DNA of 64,000 nt from Luteimonas sp. BLCC-B24 (lineage in GTDB: Bacteria > Pseudomonadota > Gammaproteobacteria > Xanthomonadales > Xanthomonadaceae). Of the stretch, positions 6,794 to 16,375 are shown one piece after another (position 1 is the stretch's first letter; each line of letters opens with the position of its first letter). Below the pieces are notes generated by a model. The model saw only the letters and a list, made by a program, of their open reading frames with translations, did no database searches and was not told the origin of the DNA. The stretch covers positions 1-64,000 of the forward strand of contig NZ_JAQQGN010000003.1 in assembly GCF_028550595.1 (NCBI RefSeq), read 5' to 3'. Position numbers and translations under genes: made by a program.

Positions 6794-9165
6794 CACGCGG
6801 GCAAGTCCACGTCGATGCGATGTCGGGCACCGGCGACGATGCCGCGCAGCCGCGGTGCGTCGAGCACGTGCCCGTCGGCGCGAATGCGCATCGTGTCCAC
6901 GCCGGGCACGCGGCGCACCTGCAGGCTGATCTCGGCGCCGCGGAAGCGACGCACCGCCGAGGCCTCGGACCAGTGCGAGGGCAGCTGCGGCGCGATGCGC
7001 AGCGCATCGCCTTCGCCGCGCAGCCCGAACAGGCCTTCGATCAGGCAGCGATACAGCCACGCTGCGGTGCCGGTGTTGAACAGCTGGCTGGAGCGCCCCG
7101 CGGTGCGCGGATGGCCGCGCCAGTCGCCGCGGTAGTAGTTGGGCACGAACACCGGCAGCTGGCCGCGCTGCAGCAGGTCGTCGGCATCGGGGCCGGGCAG
7201 CATGGCGCGCAGCACGCGCCAGGCGCGGTCGGCGTCGCCCGCTTCGTACAGCGCGTGCAGGTAGAACGCGGCGGCGTGGTTGTAGACCGAGCCGTTCTCG
7301 GCCGAGCCGGGGAATTTCTGGGTGAGCCGGCCCACGTCGTCGCGCATGCCGGTGTAGGGCGGATCGAGCATGGCCACGCCGTACGGCGAGACCAGTTGCG
7401 CTTCCACGGCGGCCAGCAGCTGTGTGCGGCGCGTGGCGTCGGCCGCGCCCGAGAGCATCGCCCAGCTCTGCGGGTTGAGATAGATGCGGCCTTCGGTGTC
7501 GCGCTGCACGCCGAAGACGACGCCGTCGTCGGTGATGCCGCGCGCGTACCACTCGCCGTCCCACAGGTGGGCGTTGGCGGCGGCGTTGCAGGCCTGCGCG
7601 CCCTGTGCGAAGACATCGGCCGCGGAATCGCCGGCATGGCGCGCGCGGATGCCGGCCCACAGTCGCAGGGCATGCGCGGTGGCCAGCGTGAGCCAGCCGG
7701 AGACGCCGCGCCCCTGGTAGCCGACCATGTTCATCGGATCGCACCAGTCGCCCTGGGCGATGTAGCTCAGGCCCCGCGCATCGCGTGCCGAGAGCAGCCA
7801 GTGCATGGCGCGGTCCACGCGCTCGGCCACGCTGGCGGTGTGGCCGTGCGCATCGGTGACCGCCACATCGAGCACGGCGTCGTCGCCGGTTTCGTCGAGA
7901 TACGCCTGCAGGAAGACGGGCAGCCACACGCAATGATCGGTGTGCGGGATCTGGTTGATGTACTTCAGCTGCGCCCCGTCGACCAGCAGGATGCCGTCGG
8001 GCATGGCGCCACTGGATTCCTGCTGCGACAGCGCGCGCAGGAACGCGGCGCGCGCGGTCGCCGGCTGCAGGTAGGCCATGCCCATGTGGTCCTGCAGCAG
8101 GTTGCGCGTCTGCGGATCGGTGGTCAGGCGGTTGACGTCGCCGTGGTAGTAGACCTGCCGCGGCAGCCAGTGGTTGGCGAAGGCGTCGAGCCACGCGTCA
8201 GGCGTGCGGAGGTCGACGCAGCCGCGCCCCGCCGCGAGGTAATCGGCATACGCGGTGGCCGCCGCTTCGAACCCACCGGGGGCGAGGTAGTTCGCACGCA
8301 ATGCGTGGATCTGCGCATCGTCGCGCGCGGGGCCGAAGACGAAGCGTTCTTCGCGCGCGTCGCCATCGGCGAGCACGACGCGGTACTGCAGCGCCGCCGT
8401 GGGCATTTCGTAATCGGCGTCGCGGCACCCCAGCAGCGTGGCATCGGTGATCGCCGTCGGTGCGTGCAGGCCGCCCTCGCCTTCGAACGCGGCCTGGCGC
8501 GCGTCCCAGGCGTCGGGGGCATGGGCGTGCAGCAGCACGGTGCGGTCCATGAAATCGCGCTGGACGAAGTAATCGGCCACCTTCTGGTAGGGCGTGACGC
8601 TGCTGCAGACGATGCCGCCGAGATCCTCGCGCCAGGTCGCGGACTGGTTCATCCACGACATGTAGCCGACCGGGAAATACGGGTAGAGGCTGAGCCGCCG
8701 CGTGCGTCCCGACGCATTGCGCACGCGCAGCGTCCACAGCTCGGCGACATCGTCCACGGCCAGCGTCAGGCGCCATTCGAAGGCGAGGCCGTCGCGCTCG
8801 ACGCGCCAGGTGAGTGCCTCCGGCGTGGCCTCGAACGCGAACCCATCGACGGGCGCGCGGACGGGCTCGTGCGGCAGCGAGCACAATGTGCCGTCGTCCT
8901 CGTCCTTGACGTAGCAGAAGCGCCCCGGGTGGTGCGCGTAGACCGGCTGCTCGGGCTGCATGAAACTGCGCGCCTCGAGCGTGGGCGCGTGCGCGTACTT
9001 CGCGGGTTCGGGCTGCATGAACTGCGCGGTGGCGAAGCCGCGGCACGTGGCCTGCACCATCATCCGCCGGTTCCAGAGGAACGCCGAGGCGTGCGGCATG
9101 GCGGTGGGGCTGTCGATGGTGAAGCGGCGACCGTCGTCGCTGAAACCGTATTGCATTGCACTCAT
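6793..9165 (-). CDS. GH94-family phosphorylase, probable cellobionate phosphorylase
   Basis: The 790-residue protein has the size and layout of GH94 disaccharide phosphorylases: an N-terminal beta-sandwich ([14 protein letters not shown] at the start), a linker, then an (alpha/alpha)6 barrel. The barrel holds [12 protein letters not shown] near residue 470, whose aspartate matches the general-acid position, and later [16 protein letters not shown]. Flanking genes are a GPH symporter and gluconokinase. Phosphorolysis of 4-O-beta-glucosyl-gluconate gives glucose-1-phosphate and gluconate, and gluconokinase would consume the second product. This context, also described for Xanthomonas, favours cellobionate over cellobiose. 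Specificity is inferred. Start ATG 9165 overlaps the transporter stop (ATGA). Confidence 0.8.
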   Translation of the reverse strand: MSAMQYGFSDDGRRFTIDSPTAMPHASAFLWNRRMMVQATCRGFATAQFMQPEPAKYAHAPTLEARSFMQPEQPVYAHHPGRFCYVKDEDDGTLCSLPHEPVRAPVDGFAFEATPEALTWRVERDGLAFEWRLTLAVDDVAELWTLRVRNASGRTRRLSLYPYFPVGYMSWMNQSATWREDLGGIVCSSVTPYQKVADYFVQRDFMDRTVLLHAHAPDAWDARQAAFEGEGGLHAPTAITDATLLGCRDADYEMPTAALQYRVVLADGDAREERFVFGPARDDAQIHALRANYLAPGGFEAAATAYADYLAAGRGCVDLRTPDAWLDAFANHWLPRQVYYHGDVNRLTTDPQTRNLLQDHMGMAYLQPATARAAFLRALSQQESSGAMPDGILLVDGAQLKYINQIPHTDHCVWLPVFLQAYLDETGDDAVLDVAVTDAHGHTASVAERVDRAMHWLLSARDARGLSYIAQGDWCDPMNMVGYQGRGVSGWLTLATAHALRLWAGIRARHAGDSAADVFAQGAQACNAAANAHLWDGEWYARGITDDGVVFGVQRDTEGRIYLNPQSWAMLSGAADATRRTQLLAAVEAQLVSPYGVAMLDPPYTGMRDDVGRLTQKFPGSAENGSVYNHAAAFYLHALYEAGDADRAWRVLRAMLPGPDADDLLQRGQLPVFVPNYYRGDWRGHPRTAGRSSQLFNTGTAAWLYRCLIEGLFGLRGEGDALRIAPQLPSHWSEASAVRRFRGAEISLQVRRVPGVDTMRIRADGHVLDAPRLRGIVAGARHRIDVDLPA

Positions 9166-10538
9166 CCGCGTTCGGCCCGGCGCGCGTCGAGCGCGTTCTG
9201 GACATCGGTCATCATCGAGGCGTCGAGTGGATACGCCCGCATCACGGCCGCCGCGGCGAAAGCCACCAGGCCCGGAATCACCGTCAGCAGCAGCGCGATG
9301 CCGAGCTGCGAGGCATCGGATTGCGCCTCGTTGGCGACGTAGCCCATTGCCGCCAGCACCCAGCCGATCATCGCGGCGGCCAGCGCGCCGCCGAGCTTCT
9401 GCGAGAACGTGGCCGCCGAGAACGTCATCGCCGTGGCGCGGCGTCCGGTCTTCCACTCGGTGTAGTCGGCGCAGTCGGCGTACATCGAGAACGCCAGCGG
9501 CGATTTCGGCCCCAGCGCCAGACCAACCAGCATATTGAGCACGAACAGCAGCCAGATCGCATCGCGCGGCACCAGGAACATCGCGCAACTGAGCACGCCC
9601 ACGGCGGCCATCAGCCACATCATCAGCCGCTTCTTGTCGACGAAGCGCGTCATCAGCGGCGTGAGCGCCGCGCCCGTGGCCAGGGCCACGGAATAGCCGC
9701 CGAGGAACCAGCCGGTGAGGTCGGGGCGCTCGACGTAGTACTTGAGGTAGTACACGGTGGCGCCGCTGCGCATGACGATGGTGATCATGATCACCAGGGC
9801 CAGGACGAACAGCACCATCCACGGCCGGTTGTCGAGCAGATCGCGTAGGTTCTGGCGCACGTCGCTGCGCTGCGACGGCGGCGGCGTGATCCGCTCGCGC
9901 GTGCTGAGGAATACGGTCGCGAACAGCACCGACGCCAACAGCCCGTAGAGCCCCAGCGTGAGTTGCCACCCCAGGGCCACGTTGTCGCCGCCGAACCAGC
10001 GCACCAGGTCCAGCGTGAACGCATTGACCACCGTGGTGCCGGCGAACGCCGCGATGAAGCGGAAGCTGATCAGGGTGGTGCGCTGCTGGCCGTCGCTGGT
10101 CATCACTGCCGACAGCGCCGAGTACGGCGTGCTGAGCACGGTGTAGGCGAGCATCATCACGCTGAAGGTCACATAGGCCCACACAAGACGGCCGGTGTCG
10201 CCGAGGTCGGGCACGGTCCAGGTCAGCACGCCGGCGCACGCCAGCGGCAACGCGCCCCACAGCAGATACGGCCGGAAGCGGCCGAAACGCGTGCGGGTGC
10301 GATCGGCGATGGCGCCCATCAGCGGATCGGTGACCGCGTCGAACACGCGCGTGACCAGGATCATCGTGCCCACCGCGGCGGCGGCCAGGCCCATCACGTC
10401 GGTGTAGAAGATCAGCAGGAACGCGGAGATGTTGGCCCAGTAGAGATTGAAGCCGAAATCGCCGATGCCGTAGCCCGCCTTCTCGCGTAATCGCAGCCGC
10501 GTGCGTGCACCGGTGTCGCCGGACGATCGAATCTGCAT
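9162..10538 (-). CDS. GPH-family (MFS) sugar:cation symporter
   Basis: The 458-residue protein has 12 hydrophobic segments and clear GPH (glycoside-pentoside-hexuronide:cation) motifs: [15 protein letters not shown] at about residues 20-34, [20 protein letters not shown] around 67-86, then RFRPYLLWG. It would import the disaccharide or aldobionic acid processed by the next gene. GGAGG precedes the ATG by four bases. It is first in a three-gene operon with gntK last; the stop codon overlaps the phosphorylase start. A LacI-type operator lies about 60 bases upstream of its start. Confidence 0.88.
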   Translation of the reverse strand: MQIRSSGDTGARTRLRLREKAGYGIGDFGFNLYWANISAFLLIFYTDVMGLAAAAVGTMILVTRVFDAVTDPLMGAIADRTRTRFGRFRPYLLWGALPLACAGVLTWTVPDLGDTGRLVWAYVTFSVMMLAYTVLSTPYSALSAVMTSDGQQRTTLISFRFIAAFAGTTVVNAFTLDLVRWFGGDNVALGWQLTLGLYGLLASVLFATVFLSTRERITPPPSQRSDVRQNLRDLLDNRPWMVLFVLALVIMITIVMRSGATVYYLKYYVERPDLTGWFLGGYSVALATGAALTPLMTRFVDKKRLMMWLMAAVGVLSCAMFLVPRDAIWLLFVLNMLVGLALGPKSPLAFSMYADCADYTEWKTGRRATAMTFSAATFSQKLGGALAAAMIGWVLAAMGYVANEAQSDASQLGIALLLTVIPGLVAFAAAAVMRAYPLDASMMTDVQNALDARRAERG

Positions 10539-10599
10539 GCGCCCTCCGCGCAGCGTGCCAGGCGAAGGTGGGCGTCCGCGGAGTGTCGCGCCCTGGTGC

Positions 10600-10613
10600 T
10601 GACAACGCTGTCA
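10600..10613. promoter_or_regulatory. Putative LacI-family operator
   Basis: TGACAACGCTGTCA is a near-perfect dyad centred on CG, the typical LacI/GalR-family operator shape. It sits 62-75 bases upstream of the transporter ATG, suiting repression of the sugar operon. No LacI-family gene occurs in the window, so the regulator would act from elsewhere. Confidence 0.62.
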
Positions 10614-11207
10614 ACTATCCCGCAAACGCCGGAGGCGAACAACCACGCCCGATGACGTGAGCAGCCGCGCTGCGCGTCTGCCGTGGTGACGACACACCGA
10701 TGCCGCGTCGTGGCGTGCGCACGTGGGCGCACGTGAAGCGCTCAGGCGCCCGCACACTGGCGCCTGAGCGGCGACGGCCCTGGCGCGGTCGTTGTGGCGG
10801 ACCCGGCGACGCCGCCGCCGAACCGACATGCCGATATCCGGAGCACGCATGGCGCCTGGCGTCGAGGCTGCGGGTCCGCATCGACGGACGATGGCCGGCG
10901 TCGATCCGTGCGCGACGTGCGGCGACGGCATCAGGTCGATCCTGCCTGCCACGCCACGTCGGCAGCGCGCGCCGACACGCGGGAACACCCTAAGAACTGG
11001 AACTCCTGTCCCGCAGGTCGTGCCGGCGTCGCGCGGCGCCCGCGCCGGGCAGACATGTTCCCGGACGGATGCGCGATGCTCGCCTGCCCGCCGAGCGCGG
11101 GTACGCGCACTGCTTGATCGCACGGGCGACGCTTCAACAAAAATTAATGTCGGGCTGATCAGATCCCGCCGGCGTCCACGCCGCGGACGACGGAGAAGGA
11201 CGATCCG
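10614..11207. other. Gene-poor intergenic region
   Basis: No convincing coding frame was found. Open frames here lack family resemblance and sensible codon bias. The region holds one strong hairpin (10739-10770), a tandem of the 9-mer GCGCACGTG just before it, and the ribosome-binding site AGAAGGA of the SDR gene at its right end. Both flanking operons diverge, so their promoters must lie here. Confidence 0.5.
10739..10770. repeat. Perfect 12-bp inverted repeat (hairpin)
   Basis: Arms CGCTCAGGCGCC and GGCGCCTGAGCG are separated by eight bases. There is no T-tract on either side and both flanking genes point away, so it is not an obvious terminator. It may be a protein site or an RNA structure in a leader. 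Confidence 0.5.
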
Positions 11208-12005
11208 ATGCGCCAGGCTTCGAACACGGATACATGCTGGGCCGTGGTGACCGGCGCCTCCAGTGGGCTGGGCCTCGCGTTTGCGCGTCTGCTCGCGCAA
11301 CGCGGCTACGCGCTGCTGCTGATGGCGCGCCGCGAGGCGCCCATGCATGCGCTGGCCGGGTCGATCCGCGCGGTGCATCCCGGCCTCCAGGTCCGGGTGC
11401 ACGCCCAGGATCTGAGCCGACCCGGCGCGGCAAGCGAGTTGATGACGGCGATGACGGCGCTCGGCATCACGCCGACGGTGCTGATCAACAACGCCGGTCG
11501 AGGCCTCGCCGGCCCGCTGCTCGAGCAATCCGCCGCCGCGCTCCGCGCCATGATCGAACTCAATGTGCTCTCGCTGATGGAGTTGAGCCAGGAGGCCGGG
11601 CGCCTGATGGCCCGGCAGGGCGAGGGCTACATCCTGCAGGTCGCCAGCATGGCGTCGCTGGGCCCGACCCCGGGCCTGGCCGCCTACGGCGCGTCGAAAG
11701 CCTTCGTGCGGTCGTTCGGTGAAGCGCTGCATGCCGAGCTGGCACCGGCGGTGCGCGTCACGACCCTCATTCCCGGGCTGATGGACACGGGGTTCGGCGA
11801 CGCAGCCGGCGGCTACGAGGCACCGCGATGGGCCAGGGCCACGGTCATCACGCCGGAAGCTGCAGCGGAGATCGGTCTGACGGCGCTGTTCGCGGGCCGG
11901 TCCAGCGTGGTGTCCGGCCGGTTGAACCGGCTGATGGCCTGGCTCAGCCCGTTCACCTCGCGCGCCGGACAGGCCCGGATGCTGGCGCGCGACATGCGCC
12001 GTTGA
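11208..12005 (+). CDS. SDR-family short-chain dehydrogenase
   Basis: The 265-residue protein shows the classical SDR set: nucleotide-binding TGASSGLG at about residues 15-22, NNAG near 96-99, the catalytic serine in QVASMAS and YGASK near 160-164 (Tyr/Lys). The length fits the DltE/YqjQ-like classical group. An NAD(P)H-dependent oxidoreductase acting in the cytoplasm is expected; the substrate is unknown. A good RBS (AGAAGGA) precedes the ATG at 11208. It is convergent with the XRE regulator downstream and has no obvious operon partner. Confidence 0.88.
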   Translation: MRQASNTDTCWAVVTGASSGLGLAFARLLAQRGYALLLMARREAPMHALAGSIRAVHPGLQVRVHAQDLSRPGAASELMTAMTALGITPTVLINNAGRGLAGPLLEQSAAALRAMIELNVLSLMELSQEAGRLMARQGEGYILQVASMASLGPTPGLAAYGASKAFVRSFGEALHAELAPAVRVTTLIPGLMDTGFGDAAGGYEAPRWARATVITPEAAAEIGLTALFAGRSSVVSGRLNRLMAWLSPFTSRAGQARMLARDMRR

Positions 12006-12123
12006 TTGCGGACGGGACTGCAACCGCCGACGAGCCGAGGGCACGGCACGCGTGTGAGCGCCGCGCGCCTGTACCCCGCCCGAAACTGCAGTACCCGGCG
12101 CGCGGCGTGGGCGACACACGTTC

Positions 12124-12957
12124 TCAGCCGCAGAGCCGGCGCATCTTGGCCAGGTCGTCCTCGTCCGCGGGGTTGTAGACCATCAGCCTGAGATCCGGTC
12201 GACCGTCGACGGCGAACGACGAGAACTCGAATGTGATCTCGCCCACCCGCGGATGACGGATCGTCTTGGCGCCCTCGCCGGTCGTGTGCACGTCGTTTTC
12301 GGTCCACATGCGGGTGAAGTCGTCACTCGTGCCGGTCAGCTCGGCCACCAGCGCCTCGGCGCGCGCGTCCTGACCGGCGCGTGCGGTTGCGGCGCGGAAC
12401 GTCGCCACCAGAAAGCGCGCCACGGCCGCCCAGTCGCGCTGCGCGGCGCGGGTGCGGGGATCGAGGAACATCCGCCGCAACACGTTGCGCTCGTCCGGCG
12501 GCAGGGCCTCGTAGTCGGTGAGCGCAAGCCGGGCCGCCCGGTTCCAGCCGACGATGTCCCAGGTGGCGGTGGCGACGGTGGCCGGAATCAGCGGCATCGC
12601 ATCGAGCAGGCGCTGCAGCCGGCTCGAAATGCCGTCCTGCGTGCGGGCCTGGGTGCGGGGCGCGCTGCCGACGGCGACGAGGAACAGGTGTTCGCGCTCG
12701 GCCTCGGTCAGCAGCAACGCGTCCGCGAGGCGGTCGAGCACGCGCGGCGACGGTGCCCCCCCACGGCCCTGTTCCAGCCAGGTGTACCAGGTGGTGCTGA
12801 TGTGGGCGCGCTGGGCCACTTCCTCGCGCCGGAGCCCCGGCGTGCGGCGACGTCCGCCGAGCCCGAACGCCGCCGGATCCAGCCGCTGGCGCCGATCCCG
12901 CAGGAACAGCCCGAGGCGGTTCGCGCTGCGTGCGCTGGCGGGGGTATTAGCGTTCAT
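12124..12957 (-). CDS. XRE-family regulator with MmyB-like ligand-binding domain
   Basis: The 277-residue protein begins with an N-terminal helix-turn-helix (LGLFLRDRRQRL, RTPGLRREEVAQRA, STTWYTWLEQGRG; about residues 12-75), characteristic of the PF13560/MmyB group. From about 105 to the end it carries the MLTR_LBD-type PAS-like domain (WDIVGWNRAAR, ERNVLRRMFLDP, RHPRVGEITFEF). Members usually control an adjacent divergent oxidoreductase or SDR gene. Here the divergent neighbour at 13038 is an NAD-dependent epimerase/reductase, separated by 80 relatively AT-rich bases that presumably hold both promoters. The start at ATG 12957 is chosen because the longer frame adds 21 unrelated residues. 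Confidence 0.88.
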   Translation of the reverse strand: MNANTPASARSANRLGLFLRDRRQRLDPAAFGLGGRRRTPGLRREEVAQRAHISTTWYTWLEQGRGGAPSPRVLDRLADALLLTEAEREHLFLVAVGSAPRTQARTQDGISSRLQRLLDAMPLIPATVATATWDIVGWNRAARLALTDYEALPPDERNVLRRMFLDPRTRAAQRDWAAVARFLVATFRAATARAGQDARAEALVAELTGTSDDFTRMWTENDVHTTGEGAKTIRHPRVGEITFEFSSFAVDGRPDLRLMVYNPADEDDLAKMRRLCG

Positions 12958-13037
12958 ACCAGGATAAACCCACGTATTTACCACGATCGAGTGTAGCGCG
13001 AGGCTTGGCGCCTTCGACAAGGAAAGGAGCGACCGTC

Positions 13038-13949
13038 ATGCAGATATTCGTCACCGGCGCGACCGGGTTCGTGGGCAGCGCCGTCGTCCGGGAACTGCTT
13101 GCGCATGGACACCGGGTGCTCGGCCTGGCCCGGTCGGACGCCAGCGCGCAGGGACTCGCGGCACTGGGCGCGGCGACGCTGCGCGGCGACCTCGAAGCGC
13201 CCGAGACGCTGCAGCGCGGGGCCGAACGCGCCGATGCGGTGCTGCACCTGGGGTTCGTGCACGATTTCTCCCGCTTCGGTGACGCCTGTGCGATCGATCG
13301 CCGCGCGATCGACGCCCTCGGCGCCGCGATCGAGCACACCGCCAAGCCGCTGATCGTGACGGCCGGTGTCGCCGCGCTCGATACGGCCGGGCCGGTCGCG
13401 ACCGAGGCCGACCCGGCGCGCGCGCCGACGGACGCGTATCCGCGCGCCTCCGAGGCGGCCGCGAATGCGCTGTCGGCGCGCGGCATCGCCACGGGCATCA
13501 TGCGCCTGCCCCCGACCGTGCACGGCGACGGCGACCATGGCTTCGTGCCGATGCTGATCGACATCGCCCGACGTACGGGCCGGTCGGCCTATATCGAATG
13601 GGGCGACAACGTGTGGCCCGCCGTGCACGTGCGCGACGCCGCGCGCGCGTTCCGGCTCGCCGTCGAGCGGGGCCCGCGCGCGGAGATCCATCACGCGGTG
13701 GCCGAGCAGGGCGTGGCGTTCCGGAAGATCGCCGAGGCCATCGCGGCCGGCCTGGACCTGCCGTGCGTCTCGCTGTCGGTCGACGAGGCGCGCGCGCACT
13801 TCGGCTGGATGTTCGAATTCGCGGCGCTCGATCAGCCCGTGTCGAGCGCCCGCACCCGCGAGCTGCTCGGCTGGCAGCCCTCGGAACCCGGCCTAATGCG
13901 CGACCTCGCCGGACCCGGCTACTTCGCCACGGGCCGCGACCCGGCCTGA
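13038..13949 (+). CDS. NAD(P)-dependent epimerase/dehydratase family oxidoreductase
   Basis: The 303-residue protein is an extended SDR: Rossmann motif VTGATGFVGSAVVRELL at the N-terminus, a hydrophobic core LIVTAGVAAL, YPRASEAAA in the Tyr-x3-Lys region (lysine replaced by serine or alanine, so the catalytic pair is atypical), and WPAVHVRDAARAF. It resembles reductases often found next to MmyB-type regulators. A strong RBS (AAGGAG) sits before ATG 13038; an upstream ATG at 13005 is less likely. The substrate is unknown. It is probably controlled by the divergent XRE protein. Confidence 0.85.
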   Translation: MQIFVTGATGFVGSAVVRELLAHGHRVLGLARSDASAQGLAALGAATLRGDLEAPETLQRGAERADAVLHLGFVHDFSRFGDACAIDRRAIDALGAAIEHTAKPLIVTAGVAALDTAGPVATEADPARAPTDAYPRASEAAANALSARGIATGIMRLPPTVHGDGDHGFVPMLIDIARRTGRSAYIEWGDNVWPAVHVRDAARAFRLAVERGPRAEIHHAVAEQGVAFRKIAEAIAAGLDLPCVSLSVDEARAHFGWMFEFAALDQPVSSARTRELLGWQPSEPGLMRDLAGPGYFATGRDPA

Positions 13950-13995
13950 GGCGTCCATCGCGCACGGCGGCCACGTCGCGCCTGCGTCATCGGAC

Positions 13996-14029
13996 GCATC
14001 CCGGGCCGGCTCTCCGAGCCGCGGGATGC
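13996..14029. terminator. Hairpin between convergent genes
   Basis: Arms GCATCCCG and CGGGATGC enclose an inner CGGCTC/GAGCCG stem, forming a stable hairpin. It lies between the convergent genes ending at 13949 and 14269. The flanks are not T-rich, so it is only a probable bidirectional terminator. Confidence 0.45.
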
Positions 14030-14268
14030 CGGCACGACGGTGCGGGCGCCGGGCGATCGTCACGACACACGGTGTCTGATCCATGCCCCGCCTGCCGCGT
14101 CGTCGCTGCGGACCAGGCAGGACGCGCATCCGGTGGACCGGAGGCGGCGACGCAGACGTGCTGTCGAAGACCGCGGTGTGGCCGGACCTGGAACGGCGGG
14201 TGACGCCGTCTCGGACGCAGGGGTCTCGCGTCCCGCCGCGCATGCCGTCGTCGAACCCCGGGGCGCAG

Positions 14269-15219
14269 TCAGGCGACGGGTATCTCGAGGTGGGCGAGTG
14301 TCTGCCGGATCGCGGTGTCGAGATCCGTATGCGGCTCATGGCCCAAGGTCGCGATCAACCGTTCATTCGAGAGACGAACAGGACTTCGCCACAGGTGTTT
14401 CAGTTCGGCCAGCTCCCGCATGCTCGGCATGACGGGCGCCAGCGCGGAAATCAGCCACCACGGGAGCGGCCGCACACCCACCGGCGGCGGACCCAGTGCG
14501 CGCACGATGGCGGCCGCCATCTGTGCGCCGTCGGCATCCCAGTGACCGTCCATGTGGTACCGCGCGAACGCGGGAAGATCATCGCGGGCCATGAGTTCCA
14601 CGATCGTCTCCGCGAGGTCGGGCAGATACACCCACTGATGCCCGACACCGCGCGTCGACGGATTGCGGACGGTTCGCGGGCGCTGCCCCGGCTTGATCAT
14701 GGCCTCGCTCAGCCAGCTGCTTCCGGCGCCCGGCCCGAAGAAGTCGCCAGCTCGGACGATCAGCGCCTTCGCCTGGCCCTGCGCCACGGCCTCCCCGATC
14801 CGCCGCTCCATCGCGACGCGCAGGGCGCCTTTGGCGGTCGTGGGATTTTGCGGGGCGTCCTCGCGGATGAGCACGCCGGCATCCGGACCGTAGTTGTAGA
14901 CGTTGCCCGGAACGACGACGCGTGCGCCCCGGGCGGCTGCAAGCGTGTTGTCGATCATCGGCAGCACGCCCGAATGCCAGCCTGTGTATTCGCGCGGTTT
15001 GACGGCGTGGACAATGGCCGACATTCCTTCTGCGGCGCGCGTGACATCCGCGCGTGACATCGCGTCGCCCTGTACCCATTCGATGCCGGCCAGTCCCTTC
15101 ACGCTGCCCGGGCTGCGGTGCAGCGCGCGCACGCTCCACCCCCGTTCCAGGAGCCGCTCCGCCACAGGACGCCCGATTCCACCCGTTGCGCCCAACACCA
15201 AGACTGTGTTCGCGGTCAT
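14269..15219 (-). CDS. NAD-dependent epimerase/NmrA-like oxidoreductase
   Basis: The 316-residue protein has an N-terminal Rossmann motif (VLVLGATGGIGRPVAERLL, residues 6-24), RALHRSP at the cofactor 2' position, a VHAVKPREYTGW segment, GNVYNYGP, and a late HQWVYLPDLAETIVEL typical of extended atypical SDRs. It probably uses NADP. The substrate is unknown. Start ATG 15219 is preceded by GGAGGG at a normal distance; the frame upstream of it is not family-like. It is convergent with the epimerase at 13038-13949, with a hairpin between. Confidence 0.85.
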   Translation of the reverse strand: MTANTVLVLGATGGIGRPVAERLLERGWSVRALHRSPGSVKGLAGIEWVQGDAMSRADVTRAAEGMSAIVHAVKPREYTGWHSGVLPMIDNTLAAARGARVVVPGNVYNYGPDAGVLIREDAPQNPTTAKGALRVAMERRIGEAVAQGQAKALIVRAGDFFGPGAGSSWLSEAMIKPGQRPRTVRNPSTRGVGHQWVYLPDLAETIVELMARDDLPAFARYHMDGHWDADGAQMAAAIVRALGPPPVGVRPLPWWLISALAPVMPSMRELAELKHLWRSPVRLSNERLIATLGHEPHTDLDTAIRQTLAHLEIPVA

Positions 15220-15889
15220 CGATTTTTCCCTCCATGTTCTGAACGTGCGGATCCGCGCGCTGCAGGACCCGGCCGAAGCCAGGTGCCATACGATACGCAT
15301 GCACCGGGCCCGGGATCCTGAGCGGGCACCGCTGCCGCAGTTCGGAGGGGGGCCCGTCTTCCCGCGCGATCAGCGAATGCACCTCGGCGGCCCCAACACG
15401 AGCGAGATCGGCCCGTTTGCCGACGACGTCCATCCTCGAGAGCGCAGCACTCCTGCGGTCGAGACATCCGGCCGGTCCCGAGCGCGTCGGCTCTGATCCC
15501 CAGGGGTGAGGATGGCCTCGCCGGTGCAGTCCACGCGTCGGCACGACGATCTCGTGCGCCGCGAGCGCTGCAGCCGCGCGGCGTCGCGCAGGCCGTCCGA
15601 ACCTCCGGGCGAAGCAGGTCGGCGAGCCGCGATGGCGCCGCCGCGATGCGTGAACAATGACATGGGCAATCGCGCGTGCGACGCCGGCCAGCACGGCCCC
15701 ACCCGGCCGTTCGCGCCGGCACCGTCGACGCGCGCGTCCGGGTTGCCCTCGAAGCCGACGTCACTCCCCGATATCGGCAGTGATTGCGGTGACGTCCTTC
15801 TCGAGTCCGGCATCGAGGCTCCCGCAACGCGCGGGGCGGTTTCGATGCTCTCGTGCGGCGAGCGCCGCGCGCCTGCTGTCTTCGTGTTC
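15220..15889. other. Long region with no recognisable gene
   Basis: Every frame across this stretch lacks a family signature, and reading shifts among frames, as in decayed coding DNA. It lies immediately beyond the partial AraC-locus duplication and may contain further debris of the same insertion. I see no RNA gene or repeat in it. Confidence 0.4.
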
Positions 15890-15893
15890 GGAC

Positions 15894-16372
15894 ATGGGGG
15901 GCGTCTTCCTGGATCGACGGCCCCTGTTGTAAACGTCAGGCGGCGGGCGTGCTCTCGCGTGATTGCAGCCACGCTCGCGCCGCTGCGGCGCGGAGCGGGC
16001 GTGACGGATCAGAGCGCGCGACAGGTGCCCGGCGACAGCCCGGTCGGGCGCAGACATCCACCGCCGAACGCGCTGGGACTCGCGTCACCGCATTCCAGGG
16101 CGATCTCGCTGATGCTCAGCCGACGGGCTCGGCGGCCGCCTTGATCAGCGCGATGCTCCGGTGGCCGGAGGCCACGATGTCCACGCCGTGGCGGAGGCTG
16201 GGATCGCGCACGCGCAGCACCTGCACGTCGCACCAGTCGAGTCCGGCACTCTGGAGTTCGACACCGCCGGGCAGCGGCAGACTGCGGCGCCAGTCGTCGC
16301 CGCGCGCCGTCTCGGCCGGGCACGTGATCTGCATGGGACTCGATGCCGGTCGCGCCACCGGTTGTGCGGGGG
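15894..16372 (-). repeat. Decayed partial duplication of the araC-paoA junction (37740-38825)
   Basis: Read on the minus strand, this block matches the region around the intact AraC gene at 37789. It includes about 40 bases upstream of the start, the first and last parts of the gene, and the downstream spacer with CGTTTACAACAGGGGCCGTC, ending at the MS(E/Q) start equivalent to paoA. Beyond that point similarity stops. The block abuts the GST stop codon. Confidence 0.78.
16009..16334 (-). pseudogene. AraC-family regulator pseudogene with large internal deletion
   Basis: Codons 1-72 (starting MQITCPAETA) match the intact AraC protein at 37789-38691 at about 57 of 72 positions by hand alignment. 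The sequence then jumps from the codons ending PVG straight to the equivalent of residue 265 (SISEIALECG), in another frame and with an in-frame TGA at 16116-16118. Thus about 192 codons, including most of the DNA-binding domain, are gone. The original stop is still visible at 16009. The short GGC present at both deletion edges in the intact copy suggests slippage or microhomology deletion. Confidence 0.85.
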
Positions 16373-16375
16373 GGT

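Noticed and set aside
6784..9342. An 852-codon plus-strand open frame
   Set aside because: It is antisense to the GH94 gene, whose motifs and start/stop overlaps with neighbours are clear.
15506..16144. A plus-strand frame across the AraC remnant
   Set aside because: No family signature, and the minus strand clearly matches the AraC-paoA junction.
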